DNA of 64,000 nucleotides from NCBI GenBank assembly GCA_017882505.1, contig JADGPJ010000001.1, forward strand, positions 1 to 64,000, given 5' to 3'. The translations under genes and the position numbers were made by a program. The stretch comes from Solirubrobacterales bacterium (GTDB lineage: Bacteria; Actinomycetota; Thermoleophilia; Solirubrobacterales; 70-9). Every line of letters starts with the position of its first letter. Position 1 is the first letter of the stretch. This document shows, piece by piece, positions 24,497 through 31,893 of this stretch. The notes under the pieces are model-generated. The model did not search any database. It was not told where the DNA came from and was given only the letters and a program-made list of their open reading frames with translations.

Positions 24497-24547
24497 GGAC
24501 GAGTCCTGCATTTCCGGCTGCATAGCGGCAAAATGCAGGACTCGTCC
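24497..24547. terminator. long perfect hairpin after the aldo/keto reductase gene (repeat family member 1)
   Basis: GGACGAGTCCTGCATTT and its exact reverse complement form a 17-bp stem around a 17-nt loop that includes GGCTGCATAGCGG. It lies 18 bp after the stop codon, between convergent genes, and can act as a terminator in both directions. It shares sequence with hairpins at 38.2 and 40.2 kb. The 24548-24734 interval after it holds no gene I can support. Confidence 0.65.
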
Positions 24548-24734
24548 CGCTTCTCAGGCACGGCTAGAGTGAGTCCGGTTGGTGCTCTTCACCAGCGTCG
24601 GCGACGGACTCAACAAGGCGACCGTGCGCTACCTCGAGCCGAGGTTGCTGCAGCTGGCGGCGAACGCTGGGCGGCGGAACCAGACAACGGCAACGCTCCG
24701 AGCTTGCCGCCTCTCTCGGAGGCGGACTGACCGC

Positions 24735-25652
24735 CTACCCCACCGGTTCCGGCTTCCGCAGCGCCTCCAGGACCTCCTCGGCCAGCTGGGAGCCGTCCTC
24801 GGGGCGCAGCGGGGTGGCGCTGACGCGGAGGACGACGCCGTCCTGGTCGATCTCCTCGAGGGCGACGTTGGGGCGATAGCGGGTCGGGACGGTGATCGCG
24901 CGCAGCAGGCGCTGCTCGATCTGATGCGGACTGGCATCCGACGGGAAGCGTGCTTTGACGTCGACTTTGTCCGGCTCGCGCAGGGGGACGACGACCAGGT
25001 TGAGCAGGACGCTGTTGGGTACGAGGAGACGATCGGCTCCCTGGCTCAGGGTCGTGTAGAAGAGCCCGAGCGAGGAGACGGTTCCCTCGAGCGAGCCGGC
25101 GAGGGCGCCGCCGACCAGCCGGATTCGTTCGCCGACACGAAAGGGCCGGGTGCTCTGCAGGACGATGCCGGCGAAGATCCCGCCGATCGCCTGCTGCGCC
25201 GCGAGGCCGAGCAGAACCGCGGTGAAGGCGCCGCCGACGGCGAGGGTGCTGGCGGTGACGCCGGCAATGCGCAGGGCAAAGATCACCACCGCGCCGATCG
25301 CGAGGAGGCGGATGACGAAGCCGGCGGTGCCCGCGGTGGCGGGGTCGAGGCGGCGGTTGAGGCGGGGGGAGAGCGCACGCGAGAGCCAGTGGGTGGCGGC
25401 GGTGCCGGCGATCACCAGCACGGCCACGGTGCCGATCCGGATCCACTCGCCGTAGCCCGGCGCGATATGCCGGCGCTCGTAGTAGACGACCATGGTCGCG
25501 GCAAGGACGACAAGCGCGGCCAGCAGGCCTACGAGGGACTTCTTGGAGACCGCTTTCGGGGCCAGCTCGTCACCGAGCCCGAGCGAGTTCCAGACGTGGC
25601 TGCGGGTCTCGAAGAGCTCGCGGGGAAGTTTGCGGCGGCGGGGAGCAGGCAT
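24735..25652 (-). CDS. MscS family mechanosensitive ion channel
   Basis: A 305-aa protein with about four N-terminal membrane helices, then the pore helix and beta domain of MscS: GAFTAVLLGLAAQQAIGGIFAGI (TM3 with small residues), RPFRVGERIRLVG, GTVSSLGLFYTTL and RLLVPNSVLLNLVV. It should open under membrane tension and release solutes in hypo-osmotic shock. ATG 25652 is chosen over the track start. It lies 49 bp from the STAS gene on the same strand. Confidence 0.92.
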   Translation of the reverse strand: MPAPRRRKLPRELFETRSHVWNSLGLGDELAPKAVSKKSLVGLLAALVVLAATMVVYYERRHIAPGYGEWIRIGTVAVLVIAGTAATHWLSRALSPRLNRRLDPATAGTAGFVIRLLAIGAVVIFALRIAGVTASTLAVGGAFTAVLLGLAAQQAIGGIFAGIVLQSTRPFRVGERIRLVGGALAGSLEGTVSSLGLFYTTLSQGADRLLVPNSVLLNLVVVPLREPDKVDVKARFPSDASPHQIEQRLLRAITVPTRYRPNVALEEIDQDGVVLRVSATPLRPEDGSQLAEEVLEALRKPEPVG

Positions 25653-25701
25653 CAAGTGCAGATACCCGCTCAGCGCGGAGTTATGTGTGCGCGGGGCCGA
25701 A

Positions 25702-26073
25702 TCAGCCGCGAATGGCGGCGAGGGCTTCGTCGCGCGTCGCGTGAATCTCCATCGACAGCTCCAGGCCGGTGATCTCGAGGACTCGCCGGACCTGTTCGTT
25801 GTCGCTGCAGATGACCACGCGGCCCTTGCCGTCACCGTCGGCGCTGCGATCGAGGCGTTGCCAGGTCCTGACGATCAGCGCGATTCCGGTGGAGTCGATG
25901 AACTCGCACGCGGAGAGATCGATCAGCACCGAGGCGTCGCCGGCGGAGATCGCGTCCTCGAGCGGGTGCTCCAGGTCGGATGCGGTGCTGAGGTCCAGCT
26001 CGCCCCGAACCGCGATCACTCGAAGGCCGTCGTCGAGCTTGGCGGCGGTTGCTTCGAAGGGGGCGGGGCTCAC
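25702..26073 (-). CDS. STAS-domain anti-anti-sigma factor (RsbV/SpoIIAA type)
   Basis: A 123-aa single STAS domain. The phosphorylatable serine is in FIDSTGIALIVRTW, the family site that an anti-sigma kinase modifies and a PP2C phosphatase restores. RVIAVRGELDLSTASDLEHPL is the typical first strand and helix. When unphosphorylated it should capture the anti-sigma factor encoded divergently 145 bp away. GTG start. The MscS gene follows on the same strand. Confidence 0.92.
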   Translation of the reverse strand: MSPAPFEATAAKLDDGLRVIAVRGELDLSTASDLEHPLEDAISAGDASVLIDLSACEFIDSTGIALIVRTWQRLDRSADGDGKGRVVICSDNEQVRRVLEITGLELSMEIHATRDEALAAIRG

Positions 26074-26114
26074 CAGCCGATGCTACCGCAGGTATCGGGG
26101 CGAGCCACCGTCCG

Positions 26115-26139
26115 GTTTGCCGACGCTTGGCGAGGGTAG
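26115..26139 (+). promoter_or_regulatory. SigB/SigF-type promoter candidate for the anti-sigma gene
   Basis: GTTTGC then 13 bp then GGGTAG gives GTTT-N15-GGGTA, 79 bp before the GTG of the anti-sigma gene. A promoter of the module's own sigma class in front of its inhibitor would be a negative feedback loop, as known from Bacillus and mycobacterial systems. Confidence 0.5.
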
Positions 26140-26217
26140 GAATTGAGCGGCGGCGGGGAAAGTTATGCTCGCCGACGAGACCGACGACGGCGTTGCGGCG
26201 CTGGGACAGGCGAAATC

Positions 26218-27057
26218 GTGAATACGACCACCGACGATCGATCGGGGCTTGAAATGTCCCTCCCTGCCCGAGCCGAGAATGTTGCGGTCGTGCGCCACGC
26301 CCTCGCCGGCTTGGCCGATCGGATCGGGATGGACGAGCCGGGAATCGCCGACTTGAAGACGGTCGTCACCGAGGCCTGCATGAACGTCATCGTTCATGCC
26401 TACCCCGATGACGAGCCGGGCCTGCTCGAGGTCGAGGCTCTCCCGGAAGCGGCGAGCCTCACCGTCGTCGTCCGCGACTACGGGATGGGGATCCGTCCCC
26501 GGCCCGACGTCGACCGGCCCAGCCTGCGGATCGGCCTGACCCTGATCGCCGCCCTCTCCACCAGCTTCGAGATCAAGGGTGGCGTCGGCCGAGGCACCGA
26601 GATAACGATGCAGCTGCCGCTCGAAGCGCGCGACGAAGGTGGGGAGCGCGAGCACGCCGCCGCGGCCGCACCGGTCCGGGTCGACGCCACGGAGATCCGA
26701 GTCGGATCGGCGGAACTGGTCGCGCCCGTTCTCAGCCGCGCCCTCGCCGCCCTCGCCGCCCGCCACGAGATCAGCGTCGACCGCATCTCGGACGCGATGC
26801 TGCTCAGCGACGCGATCTCCGCCGGCGCGCCCAAGGTCTTCAAGGACGGCCGCGTCCGCCTCAGCATCGCCGACCGCTCCGAGGGCGTCGAGTTGCGGAT
26901 CGGCCCGATGGAGAGCGGCGGCGCCGAGCGCCTGCGCGGCAGCTTCGAACTGCCGGAGGTCGGGGGCTCGATCGAGGCGCTGGCCGACGAGCTGCGCGTC
27001 GAGCAGGGCGACGGCGGCGACTTCCTCGTCGTCGGCATCGCCTCACCGGCGGCTTAG
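26218..27057 (+). CDS. GHKL anti-sigma factor (RsbW/SpoIIAB-like) with probable second degenerate domain
   Basis: A 279-aa protein. Residues 10-140 are a GHKL ATPase/kinase domain: N box TEACMNVIVHAYPDD, G1 box VVRDYGMGIRP and G2 GGVGRGTEITM. Residues 158-277 look like a decayed second copy (RISDAMLLSDAIS where an N box would be, then GRVRLSIADRSEGVELRI and GGSIEALADELRVEQGDGG) lacking the Asn. The first half should phosphorylate the STAS protein and bind the sigma factor. GTG 26218 is used; the track adds 25 residues. Stop overlaps that of the convergent sigma gene. Confidence 0.85.
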   Translation: MNTTTDDRSGLEMSLPARAENVAVVRHALAGLADRIGMDEPGIADLKTVVTEACMNVIVHAYPDDEPGLLEVEALPEAASLTVVVRDYGMGIRPRPDVDRPSLRIGLTLIAALSTSFEIKGGVGRGTEITMQLPLEARDEGGEREHAAAAAPVRVDATEIRVGSAELVAPVLSRALAALAARHEISVDRISDAMLLSDAISAGAPKVFKDGRVRLSIADRSEGVELRIGPMESGGAERLRGSFELPEVGGSIEALADELRVEQGDGGDFLVVGIASPAA

Positions 27058-27872
27058 GCGCCCTCCCCTTCGCGGCCCTGTTCGGCCACCTCCTCGCGGA
27101 TCCGCTCCAGGGTCCGGCGCAGGATCCGCGAGACGTGCATCTGCGAGTGGCCGATCCGCTCGGCGATCTGGGACTGGGTCATATCCTCGGCGAAGCGCAG
27201 CTGCAGGATCAGCCGCTCGCGGTCGTCGAGGTGGGGCAGCACCCCTTCCAGCGCGAGTTTGTCGTCGACCAGCTCGAAGCCCTCGTCCTCGTTGCCGACC
27301 CACTCGGAGGCGGGCGATTCGTCCTCTTCGCCGCCGACCGGCCGGTCGAGTGAGAGCGGGCGCCGGTTGTGATTGGCCTCCAGCACATCGAGCACGTCGG
27401 TCGGGTCGATCTCCAGCTTGGCGGCGATCTCGCCGACCGAGGGCGAGCGTTGCAGCTCGACGGTCAGCGCCGCGGTCGCCTTGTCGACGGCGGCCATGCG
27501 GTCGTGGAGGCCGCGGGGCACCCGAACGGTCCAGACGCGGTCGCGGAAGTGGCGCTTCAATTCGCCGAGGATGGTCGGCGAGGCGAAGGCGGCGAACGGC
27601 GTGCCGCGCGCGGGGTCGAAGCGGTCGATCGCGTTGACGAGGCCGAGGTTCGCCACCTGGAGCAGGTCGTCGAAGGACTCGCTGGCGCCGCGGTAGCGCA
27701 GCGCCAGGTTCTTGGCGAAGGGCAGGTAGCGATGCACCAGCTCCTCGCGGGCCGCCGAATCGCCCTGCTCGCGCAGGCGTTTCCACAGCTCTCGCTCGTT
27801 GGCCAACCCTTCGCCGGGGCCGGAATTCACGTCCTGCTGGATTGGTCGGGTCTCGTCCCTTTTCGCTGCCAT
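27054..27872 (-). CDS. SigB/SigF-class alternative sigma factor
   Basis: A 272-aa sigma factor of the general stress/sporulation class. Region 2 reads LVHRYLPFAKNLALRYRGASESFDDLLQVANLGLVNAIDRFDPARGTPFAAFASPTILGELKRHFRD; region 3 follows (SPSVGEIAAKLEI) and region 4 ends in MTQSQIAERIGHSQMHVSRILRRTLERI. Strong features of the SigB branch, with no region 1.1. It probably reads the GTTT-N15-GGGTA promoters in this window. It converges on its probable anti-sigma gene, which overlaps by 4 bp. The 217-bp gap upstream (27873-28089) holds no further gene. Confidence 0.92.
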   Translation of the reverse strand: MAAKRDETRPIQQDVNSGPGEGLANERELWKRLREQGDSAAREELVHRYLPFAKNLALRYRGASESFDDLLQVANLGLVNAIDRFDPARGTPFAAFASPTILGELKRHFRDRVWTVRVPRGLHDRMAAVDKATAALTVELQRSPSVGEIAAKLEIDPTDVLDVLEANHNRRPLSLDRPVGGEEDESPASEWVGNEDEGFELVDDKLALEGVLPHLDDRERLILQLRFAEDMTQSQIAERIGHSQMHVSRILRRTLERIREEVAEQGREGEGA

Positions 27873-28055
27873 CGATGCCTCGCGCCGGATAGTTACACCG
27901 GCGCCGCCCTGAGGGCGATGAACCGAAGCCGTGCAGCGCCCGGCGACCGTTTGGCCACCGTTCTCAAAAGATAGCGGGGGGCGGCCGTTCGCCTTCGGAT
28001 CCCCTTGCCGGCGCTACTGCCCGCGTGGCAGCCGCTTCGCCTGCCCTTCGCGAGT

Positions 28056-28080
28056 GTTTCCAGCCAGGCGGCCGGGGTAG
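28056..28080 (+). promoter_or_regulatory. SigB/SigF-type promoter candidate for the GH114-like gene
   Basis: GTTTCC then 13 bp then GGGTAG gives GTTT-N15-GGGTA. It is nearly the same as the sequence before the DUF892 gene at 9.56 kb. The -10 element ends only 9 bp before ATG 28090, so the transcript would be almost leaderless. Confidence 0.5.
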
Positions 28081-28089
28081 CCTGATTCC

Positions 28090-28962
28090 ATGGAAGGAGG
28101 GGGGCCTCGGCGTCGCCTCGTCGCCCGGCTGGCCCCGGCGGCGGCCTTGGCGATGCTCGCCCTTGCGCTGGCGCCGGCGAGCGGCAGCGCCATCGGCGGC
28201 GTGCCCGGAACGCGCCACTGGCGCCCGCCGCCCCGCACCGCGGCGTGGCAATGGCAGCTACAGGGCAAGATCGACCCCGACGTCAAGGCTTGGGCCTACG
28301 ACATCGACGGCTTCGAAGCGACCAAGGGCGATGTGCGGGCGCTGCACCGCCACCGCCGCAGGGCCATCTGCTACCTCGACGTCGGCAGCTGGGAGAACTT
28401 CCGGCCCGACGCCGGTCGCTTCCCGAAATCCGTGATCGGCCGCCGCTACGCCGGCTTCCCGAACGAGCGCTGGCTCGACGTCAGTCGCTTCCAGCTCTTC
28501 GCGGCGCCGCTGCGAGCGCGGATCGCGATGTGCGCGCGCAAGCGCTTCGACGCCGTCGAGCCCGACAACGTCGCCGGCTGGGAACCCGAAAACAAGACCG
28601 GCTTCGACATCACCCCGGCCGACCAACTCCGCTTCAACCGCTGGATCGCCCGCGAAGTCCACGCGCGGGGGATGGCGGTGGCGCTGAAGAACGACGGCCG
28701 CCAGGTCAAGCAGCTCCTCCCGGACTTCGACTTCGCGATCGTCGAGGAGTGCTTCCAGTACGAAGAATGCGGCTACTACGAGCCCTTCGTGCGAACCGGC
28801 AAGGCCGTCTTCGAGGCCGAGTACGAACTCGAACCCGCCGAATTCTGCGCCGCCGCCGAAGCACTCGGTTTCAGCGCGATCCGCAAGTCCTACGACCTCT
28901 TCGCTCGGCCCTGGGAACCCTGCGATCCGCTCGCTTCGAGCCCGCGGATCAGCATCGGGTAG
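28090..28962 (+). CDS. secreted GH114-like endo-alpha-1,4-polygalactosaminidase family protein
   Basis: A 290-aa protein with a signal peptide (RRRLVARLAPAAALAMLALALAPASGSA) and a TIM-barrel of the GH114/TM1410-like family. Recognisable blocks are WQWQLQGKID, YDIDGFEA, AICYLDVGSWENFRPD, FDAVEPDNVAGW with the acidic pair, ALKNDGRQ and AIVEECFQYEECGYYEPF. Such enzymes attack galactosamine-rich polysaccharides of capsules or biofilms, though the natural substrate here is unknown. Six or more cysteines suggest disulfides. A SigB-type promoter lies just upstream. Confidence 0.85.
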   Translation: MEGGGPRRRLVARLAPAAALAMLALALAPASGSAIGGVPGTRHWRPPPRTAAWQWQLQGKIDPDVKAWAYDIDGFEATKGDVRALHRHRRRAICYLDVGSWENFRPDAGRFPKSVIGRRYAGFPNERWLDVSRFQLFAAPLRARIAMCARKRFDAVEPDNVAGWEPENKTGFDITPADQLRFNRWIAREVHARGMAVALKNDGRQVKQLLPDFDFAIVEECFQYEECGYYEPFVRTGKAVFEAEYELEPAEFCAAAEALGFSAIRKSYDLFARPWEPCDPLASSPRISIG

Positions 28963-28996
28963 AGCGGTGCCCGCAACCGTGCCGAAGGAGGCCTAG

Positions 28997-29199
28997 ATGG
29001 GATTCGACCAGTACCGCGAGCCGCCCGACGAGCTGTCGGCCGAGACCCGCACCTTCGCCCGGCTCCCGCCTCGCTGACCGAGGAGGCGGAGGCGATCGGC
29101 TGGTACGGGCAGCGCATCGCCGTCGAGCAGGACGCCGAGGCGCTGGCGATTATGCGCGACGCCCAGGCGGAGGAGTTCAAGCACTTCGCGATGGACCTC
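28997..29199 (+). pseudogene. encapsulated ferritin (EncFtn) remnant
   Basis: ATG 28997 follows a strong AAGGAGG site with 5-bp spacing. The peptide starts MGFDQYREPPDELSAETRTFARL and then hits TGA at 29075-29077. Shifting by one base restores ASLTEEAEAIGWYGQRIAVEQ, EALAIMRDAQAEEFKHFAMDL, the central EncFtn iron-binding helices (Glu, W-Y and E-x-x-H). One base is missing near 29066. The usual remaining 50-60 residues with the C-terminal targeting peptide are absent, because the sequence jumps directly into an encapsulin segment. Only the reading frame and deletions, not the ribosome binding site, are damaged. Confidence 0.75.
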
Positions 29200-29635
29200 G
29201 GCCGCGCCGAGCTGGCCGACAACGACCGCGGGGCGGTCGATGCCGATCTCGAGCCGCTGGGGAAAGGCGCCGAGGACTACCCGCGCTCGGTCGCCCGCGC
29301 GGTCGAGTCGATCCGCCTGGGCGGGGTGGAGGGGCCCTACGGGCTGGCGCTCGGCCCCGACGAGTACACGCAGGTGATCGAGACGGCCGAGCACGGCGGC
29401 TACCCGCTCTTCGATCACCTGGCGAAGATCCTCGCTGGTCCGATCGTCTGGGCGCCGGGCGTCAGGGGCGCCCTCGTGATCAGCCTCCGCGGCGGTGACT
29501 TCCGCTTCGAGTCGGGCCAGGGTCTGGCGATCGGCTACAGCCACCACGACGCCGAGCCGGTCCACCTCTATCTGGAGGAGAGCCTCTCTTTTTGTGGTCG
29601 CGACGCCGGAGGCGGCGGCGCCGCTCAGCCCCTGA
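29200..29635 (+). pseudogene. encapsulin shell protein remnant (C-terminal half)
   Basis: GRAELADNDRGAVDADLEPL matches the region of encapsulins usually reading like SRAELDDVDRGA-DADL-P. It joins directly to EDYPRSVARAVESIRLGGVEGPYGLALGP, skipping about 30-40 residues normally between them. The C-terminal core is well kept: GGYPLFDHL, GPIVWAPGVRGALVISLRGGDFRF, GQGLAIGYSHHDAEPVHLYLEESLSF. After a run of five T (29589-29593) the frame is lost; removing one T gives VVATPEAAAPLSP and a stop at 29633-29635, the normal family end. The N-terminal P-domain arm is missing. The track ORF 29152-30060 runs on into the next gene's antisense. Confidence 0.75.
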
Positions 29636-29663
29636 GCGGCGCCCACCTGGAGCTCCCGGAGTT

Positions 29664-30296
29664 CTACTCGGACGCGGCTGACTCGACCTCGACCTCGGGG
29701 TCGACCTCGACCTCGGTCTCGGGGTCGGGCGACATGAAGTGCAGCATCTCGACTTTGGAGAGTATGCCCGGCTCGTCGCCGTTGGCGATCCGTTCGGAGG
29801 CTTCCGCCTGGATCTTCAGGAGCCGGTCGAGCGTCTCGCTGAGGAGGCCCGCCACGTCGGTCCAGCCCTTCTGGTCGACGACCATCGGCACGCGACTGAG
29901 GTGGCGATCCCCGATCTCGTCGAAGGTGCCGCTGCGGACCGCCTCCTCGATGTCATCGAAGACGGCTTTCAACATCGCGCCGGAGAGGCCTGGGCGCAGG
30001 ACGGTGGGCATCCGCGACCATTCGGCATCACTGAGGAACTGGCGTCGAGTGGCGCGATAGAAATGCTCGGTGGCGCCGCGGCGCTGCTTCGTGTCGACCA
30101 GCTCGATGCAGTCGTATTTCTCGAGCACCCGCACGTGGTAGGCGACCAGATTCAGACTTTGGTCCAGCTCCTGGGCGAGCAGGTTGGGGCTGGCCACCCT
30201 CTCGTTGAGAATGATCAGGATCCGTACACGCAGCGGATGAGCGAACGCTTTGGCGACAATTTGTTCGACGCCGTCCCTTTTTCTCGTCTTCGGCAA
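29664..30296 (-). CDS. ArsR-like winged-helix transcriptional regulator
   Basis: A 210-aa regulator. Residues 8-85 form an ArsR/HTH_20-type winged helix (AFAHPLRVRILIILNERVASPNLLAQELDQSLNLVAYHVRVLEKYDCIELV). The rest is a helical region with GLLSETLDRLLKIQAEASERI and a Glu/Val/Asp tail (DPETEVEVDPEVEVES) made of short tandem codons. No cysteine metal site is visible, so it is not a classical arsenic sensor. Its upstream region is AT-rich. It converges on the encapsulin remnant; any regulatory link is unproven. Confidence 0.85.
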   Translation of the reverse strand: MPKTRKRDGVEQIVAKAFAHPLRVRILIILNERVASPNLLAQELDQSLNLVAYHVRVLEKYDCIELVDTKQRRGATEHFYRATRRQFLSDAEWSRMPTVLRPGLSGAMLKAVFDDIEEAVRSGTFDEIGDRHLSRVPMVVDQKGWTDVAGLLSETLDRLLKIQAEASERIANGDEPGILSKVEMLHFMSPDPETEVEVDPEVEVESAASE

Positions 30297-30615
30297 GGGG
30301 CTTTCCTTCGTTCGTTTTGCAGGGTGGCGGCCGATCGAGGCACTTTAACGCTCCGAAGTCAGGAATTTCACAACGGTCTTGTTTTTTCCGTTTATTGGCA
30401 CTTTATTTCCTGCACCCCTTGATTGCTGGAAGGAATTAAAGTATTCATATCGAGTCGCACCGAAAGGGAACGGTGGGCCTGGGAATGCGAGGGGAGCGAG
30501 GGGAGGTGGGCTGGATGAAGATGGGACCGATGCAGGAGCGGGTTACTCCGACGGCTATCAGCAAGGGCTCTTAGTTCCGCACTGGGACGACGGTCGCGCC
30601 TGACAGGCTTAGCCG
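30297..30615. other. AT-rich intergenic region, no supportable gene
   Basis: This 319-bp gap between divergently oriented genes contains the most AT-rich stretch of the window (around 30370-30450, with TTGTTTTTTCCGTTTATTGG and GGAATTAAAGTATTCATA). The track offers a 74-aa ORF at 30379, but its composition is Gly/Asp-rich with no domain and atypical codons. It is better read as promoter DNA for the ArsR-like gene and possibly for the gene at 30616. CGTTCGTTTTG near 30310 resembles part of the palindrome before the second ArsR-like gene. Confidence 0.5.
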
Positions 30616-31215
30616 GTGGCCACTTGGAAGCTGCCCTTCGTCGTCGTCGCGATCGTCGTCCCGATCGCCGCCGCCTTCTACGCCGGCGGCCCCGGGACCG
30701 GCGTCGCGGTCGCCGCCCTAGTGGCGGTCGGCATCGTCTACGTCGCCGTTCGCGAGCGTCCGCGGGGCGCGATCGGGGATTCGCCGTCGACCGCCGACCG
30801 CCGCCGGCTGCTGGTCGTCGTCAGTCGTCCGGCCGAGGATCCGCTGGTGATCGCGCAGGTCGCGGAAGCGGCGGCTGCGGGCGAGGGCAGCGGGGCCGGG
30901 GCCGAGGTCCTCGTTCTCGCCCCGGCTCGAATCGGGTTTCTCGACCGCTGGGCCTCCGATCTCGAAGCGGCGCGGCGAGAGGCTCAGCAGAACCTGGTCA
31001 TCACCGTCGCCTCCCTGGCCAAGGCGGGCGTCGCCGCCGAAGCACGGGTCGGCGACGAGGACCTGGTGCAGGCGGTCGAGGACACGATGCAGAGCTTCGC
31101 GGCTACGGACGTGATCCTGGTCACCGCCAGCGCCGAGCGCGACCCGGCGGCCGCGACCGCGGCGAAGGAGCTGGAGTCGAGGCTGCGGGCCCGGTTCCGC
31201 CGGCTTGTGGTGTGA
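30616..31215 (+). CDS. membrane protein with USP/Rossmann-like cytoplasmic domain
   Basis: A 199-aa protein with two hydrophobic N-terminal helices (FVVVAIVVPIAAAFYAG and TGVAVAALVAVGIVYVAV) and a cytoplasmic alpha/beta domain. Strands LLVVVSRP, AEVLVLAPA, EARVGDE and DVILVTA alternate with helices, as in universal-stress-protein or Rossmann folds, but there is no clear nucleotide-binding motif. GTG 30616. It converges on the small regulator gene at 31247. Function unknown. Confidence 0.65.
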   Translation: MATWKLPFVVVAIVVPIAAAFYAGGPGTGVAVAALVAVGIVYVAVRERPRGAIGDSPSTADRRRLLVVVSRPAEDPLVIAQVAEAAAAGEGSGAGAEVLVLAPARIGFLDRWASDLEAARREAQQNLVITVASLAKAGVAAEARVGDEDLVQAVEDTMQSFAATDVILVTASAERDPAAATAAKELESRLRARFRRLVV

Positions 31216-31246
31216 CCGGCGACGTTGCCGGTCACGCCACCCGTCG

Positions 31247-31519
31247 TCAGCGATCCAGGAGCTCGCTGAAACGCAGCGCCGCCCGGGTTGGGATCACGAA
31301 GTCGGCGCTGCGGTGGAGCAGGCCGGCGCCACCGAGGTCGCGGATCGCCCGTTCGATCGAGTCGCGCTCGCCGAAGTCCGCCTGCTCGCCGCCGATCTCG
31401 CGGACCAGCTCGGCGACGGTGACCTGGGTCGGGTGGAGGCCGAGCACCTGCCGCAGGACCGCTGACTCTGTGGCGAGGTCGCTCGCCTTAGTCGTCCAGC
31501 TGTCATCGGTCCCGTCCAT
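31247..31519 (-). CDS. small hypothetical winged-helix-like protein (90 aa)
   Basis: A 90-aa protein with the pattern of a compact HTH domain: LRQVLGLHPTQVTVAELVREIGG, RDSIERAIRDLGGAGLLHRSADFVIPTRAALRFSELL. The last part resembles the wing and recognition helix of a DNA-binding protein. GGGAG lies 5 bp before the ATG. It follows the ArsR-like gene with a 25-bp gap and is probably co-transcribed, so it may help that regulator or be part of the same response. Confidence 0.7.
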   Translation of the reverse strand: MDGTDDSWTTKASDLATESAVLRQVLGLHPTQVTVAELVREIGGEQADFGERDSIERAIRDLGGAGLLHRSADFVIPTRAALRFSELLDR

Positions 31520-31544
31520 GCCGCTCCCTGGGCCGCTAAGTCGG

Positions 31545-31871
31545 TCAGGCGTCCGGACTCTCCCCTGCGGACTCGACCCCTGGGTCGTCCAGGGCGAGAA
31601 TCTGAAGCGCCCAAGGCGCCTCGATCGCGATGCAGTAGAAGTGCTGCATCGAGCCCCGCACCGGCGTCGTCTTGACCAGGGTCACCGCGGCGCAATCCGC
31701 GAGTACGCGGACGTGATAGCTGACGTTGCTCAGGGGCCTGTCCAGCGCGACCGAAAGCTCGCGCGGGCTGATCGCCTCCTCGCCGGCCATCTCGCGGAGG
31801 ATCTGTCGGCGCAGCGGATGTCGTAGCGCCGCCAGCAGGTCGTTGTCGTCCGATCGGTTGAGACTCGTCAT
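31545..31871 (-). CDS. ArsR-like winged-helix transcriptional regulator, small
   Basis: A 108-aa protein with ALRHPLRRQILREMAGEEAISPRELSVALDRPLSNVSYHVRVLADCAAVTLV, an ArsR/HTH_20 winged helix closely related in design to the protein at 29.7 kb. ATG 31871 (MTSLNRSDD) is chosen over TTG 31883. A 14-bp imperfect palindrome lies 23 bp upstream and could be its operator. Only the DNA-binding domain plus a short tail is present, so any effector must act through the wing or a partner. Confidence 0.85.
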   Translation of the reverse strand: MTSLNRSDDNDLLAALRHPLRRQILREMAGEEAISPRELSVALDRPLSNVSYHVRVLADCAAVTLVKTTPVRGSMQHFYCIAIEAPWALQILALDDPGVESAGESPDA

Positions 31872-31893
31872 CTCGGTCGGCAATATAGAGCAA

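Noticed and set aside
28014-28286. 90-aa minus-strand ORF over the GH114-like promoter and start
   Set aside because: It overlaps the signal peptide coding region and has no recognisable features.
29152-30060. 302-aa track ORF as an intact encapsulin-like protein
   Set aside because: Only the first ~145 codons are encapsulin-related; the rest is antisense to the ArsR-like gene after a frameshift, and the shell N-terminus is missing.
30379-30603. 74-aa ORF in the AT-rich gap
   Set aside because: No domain, atypical composition and codon use, no ribosome binding site; the stretch reads better as promoter DNA.
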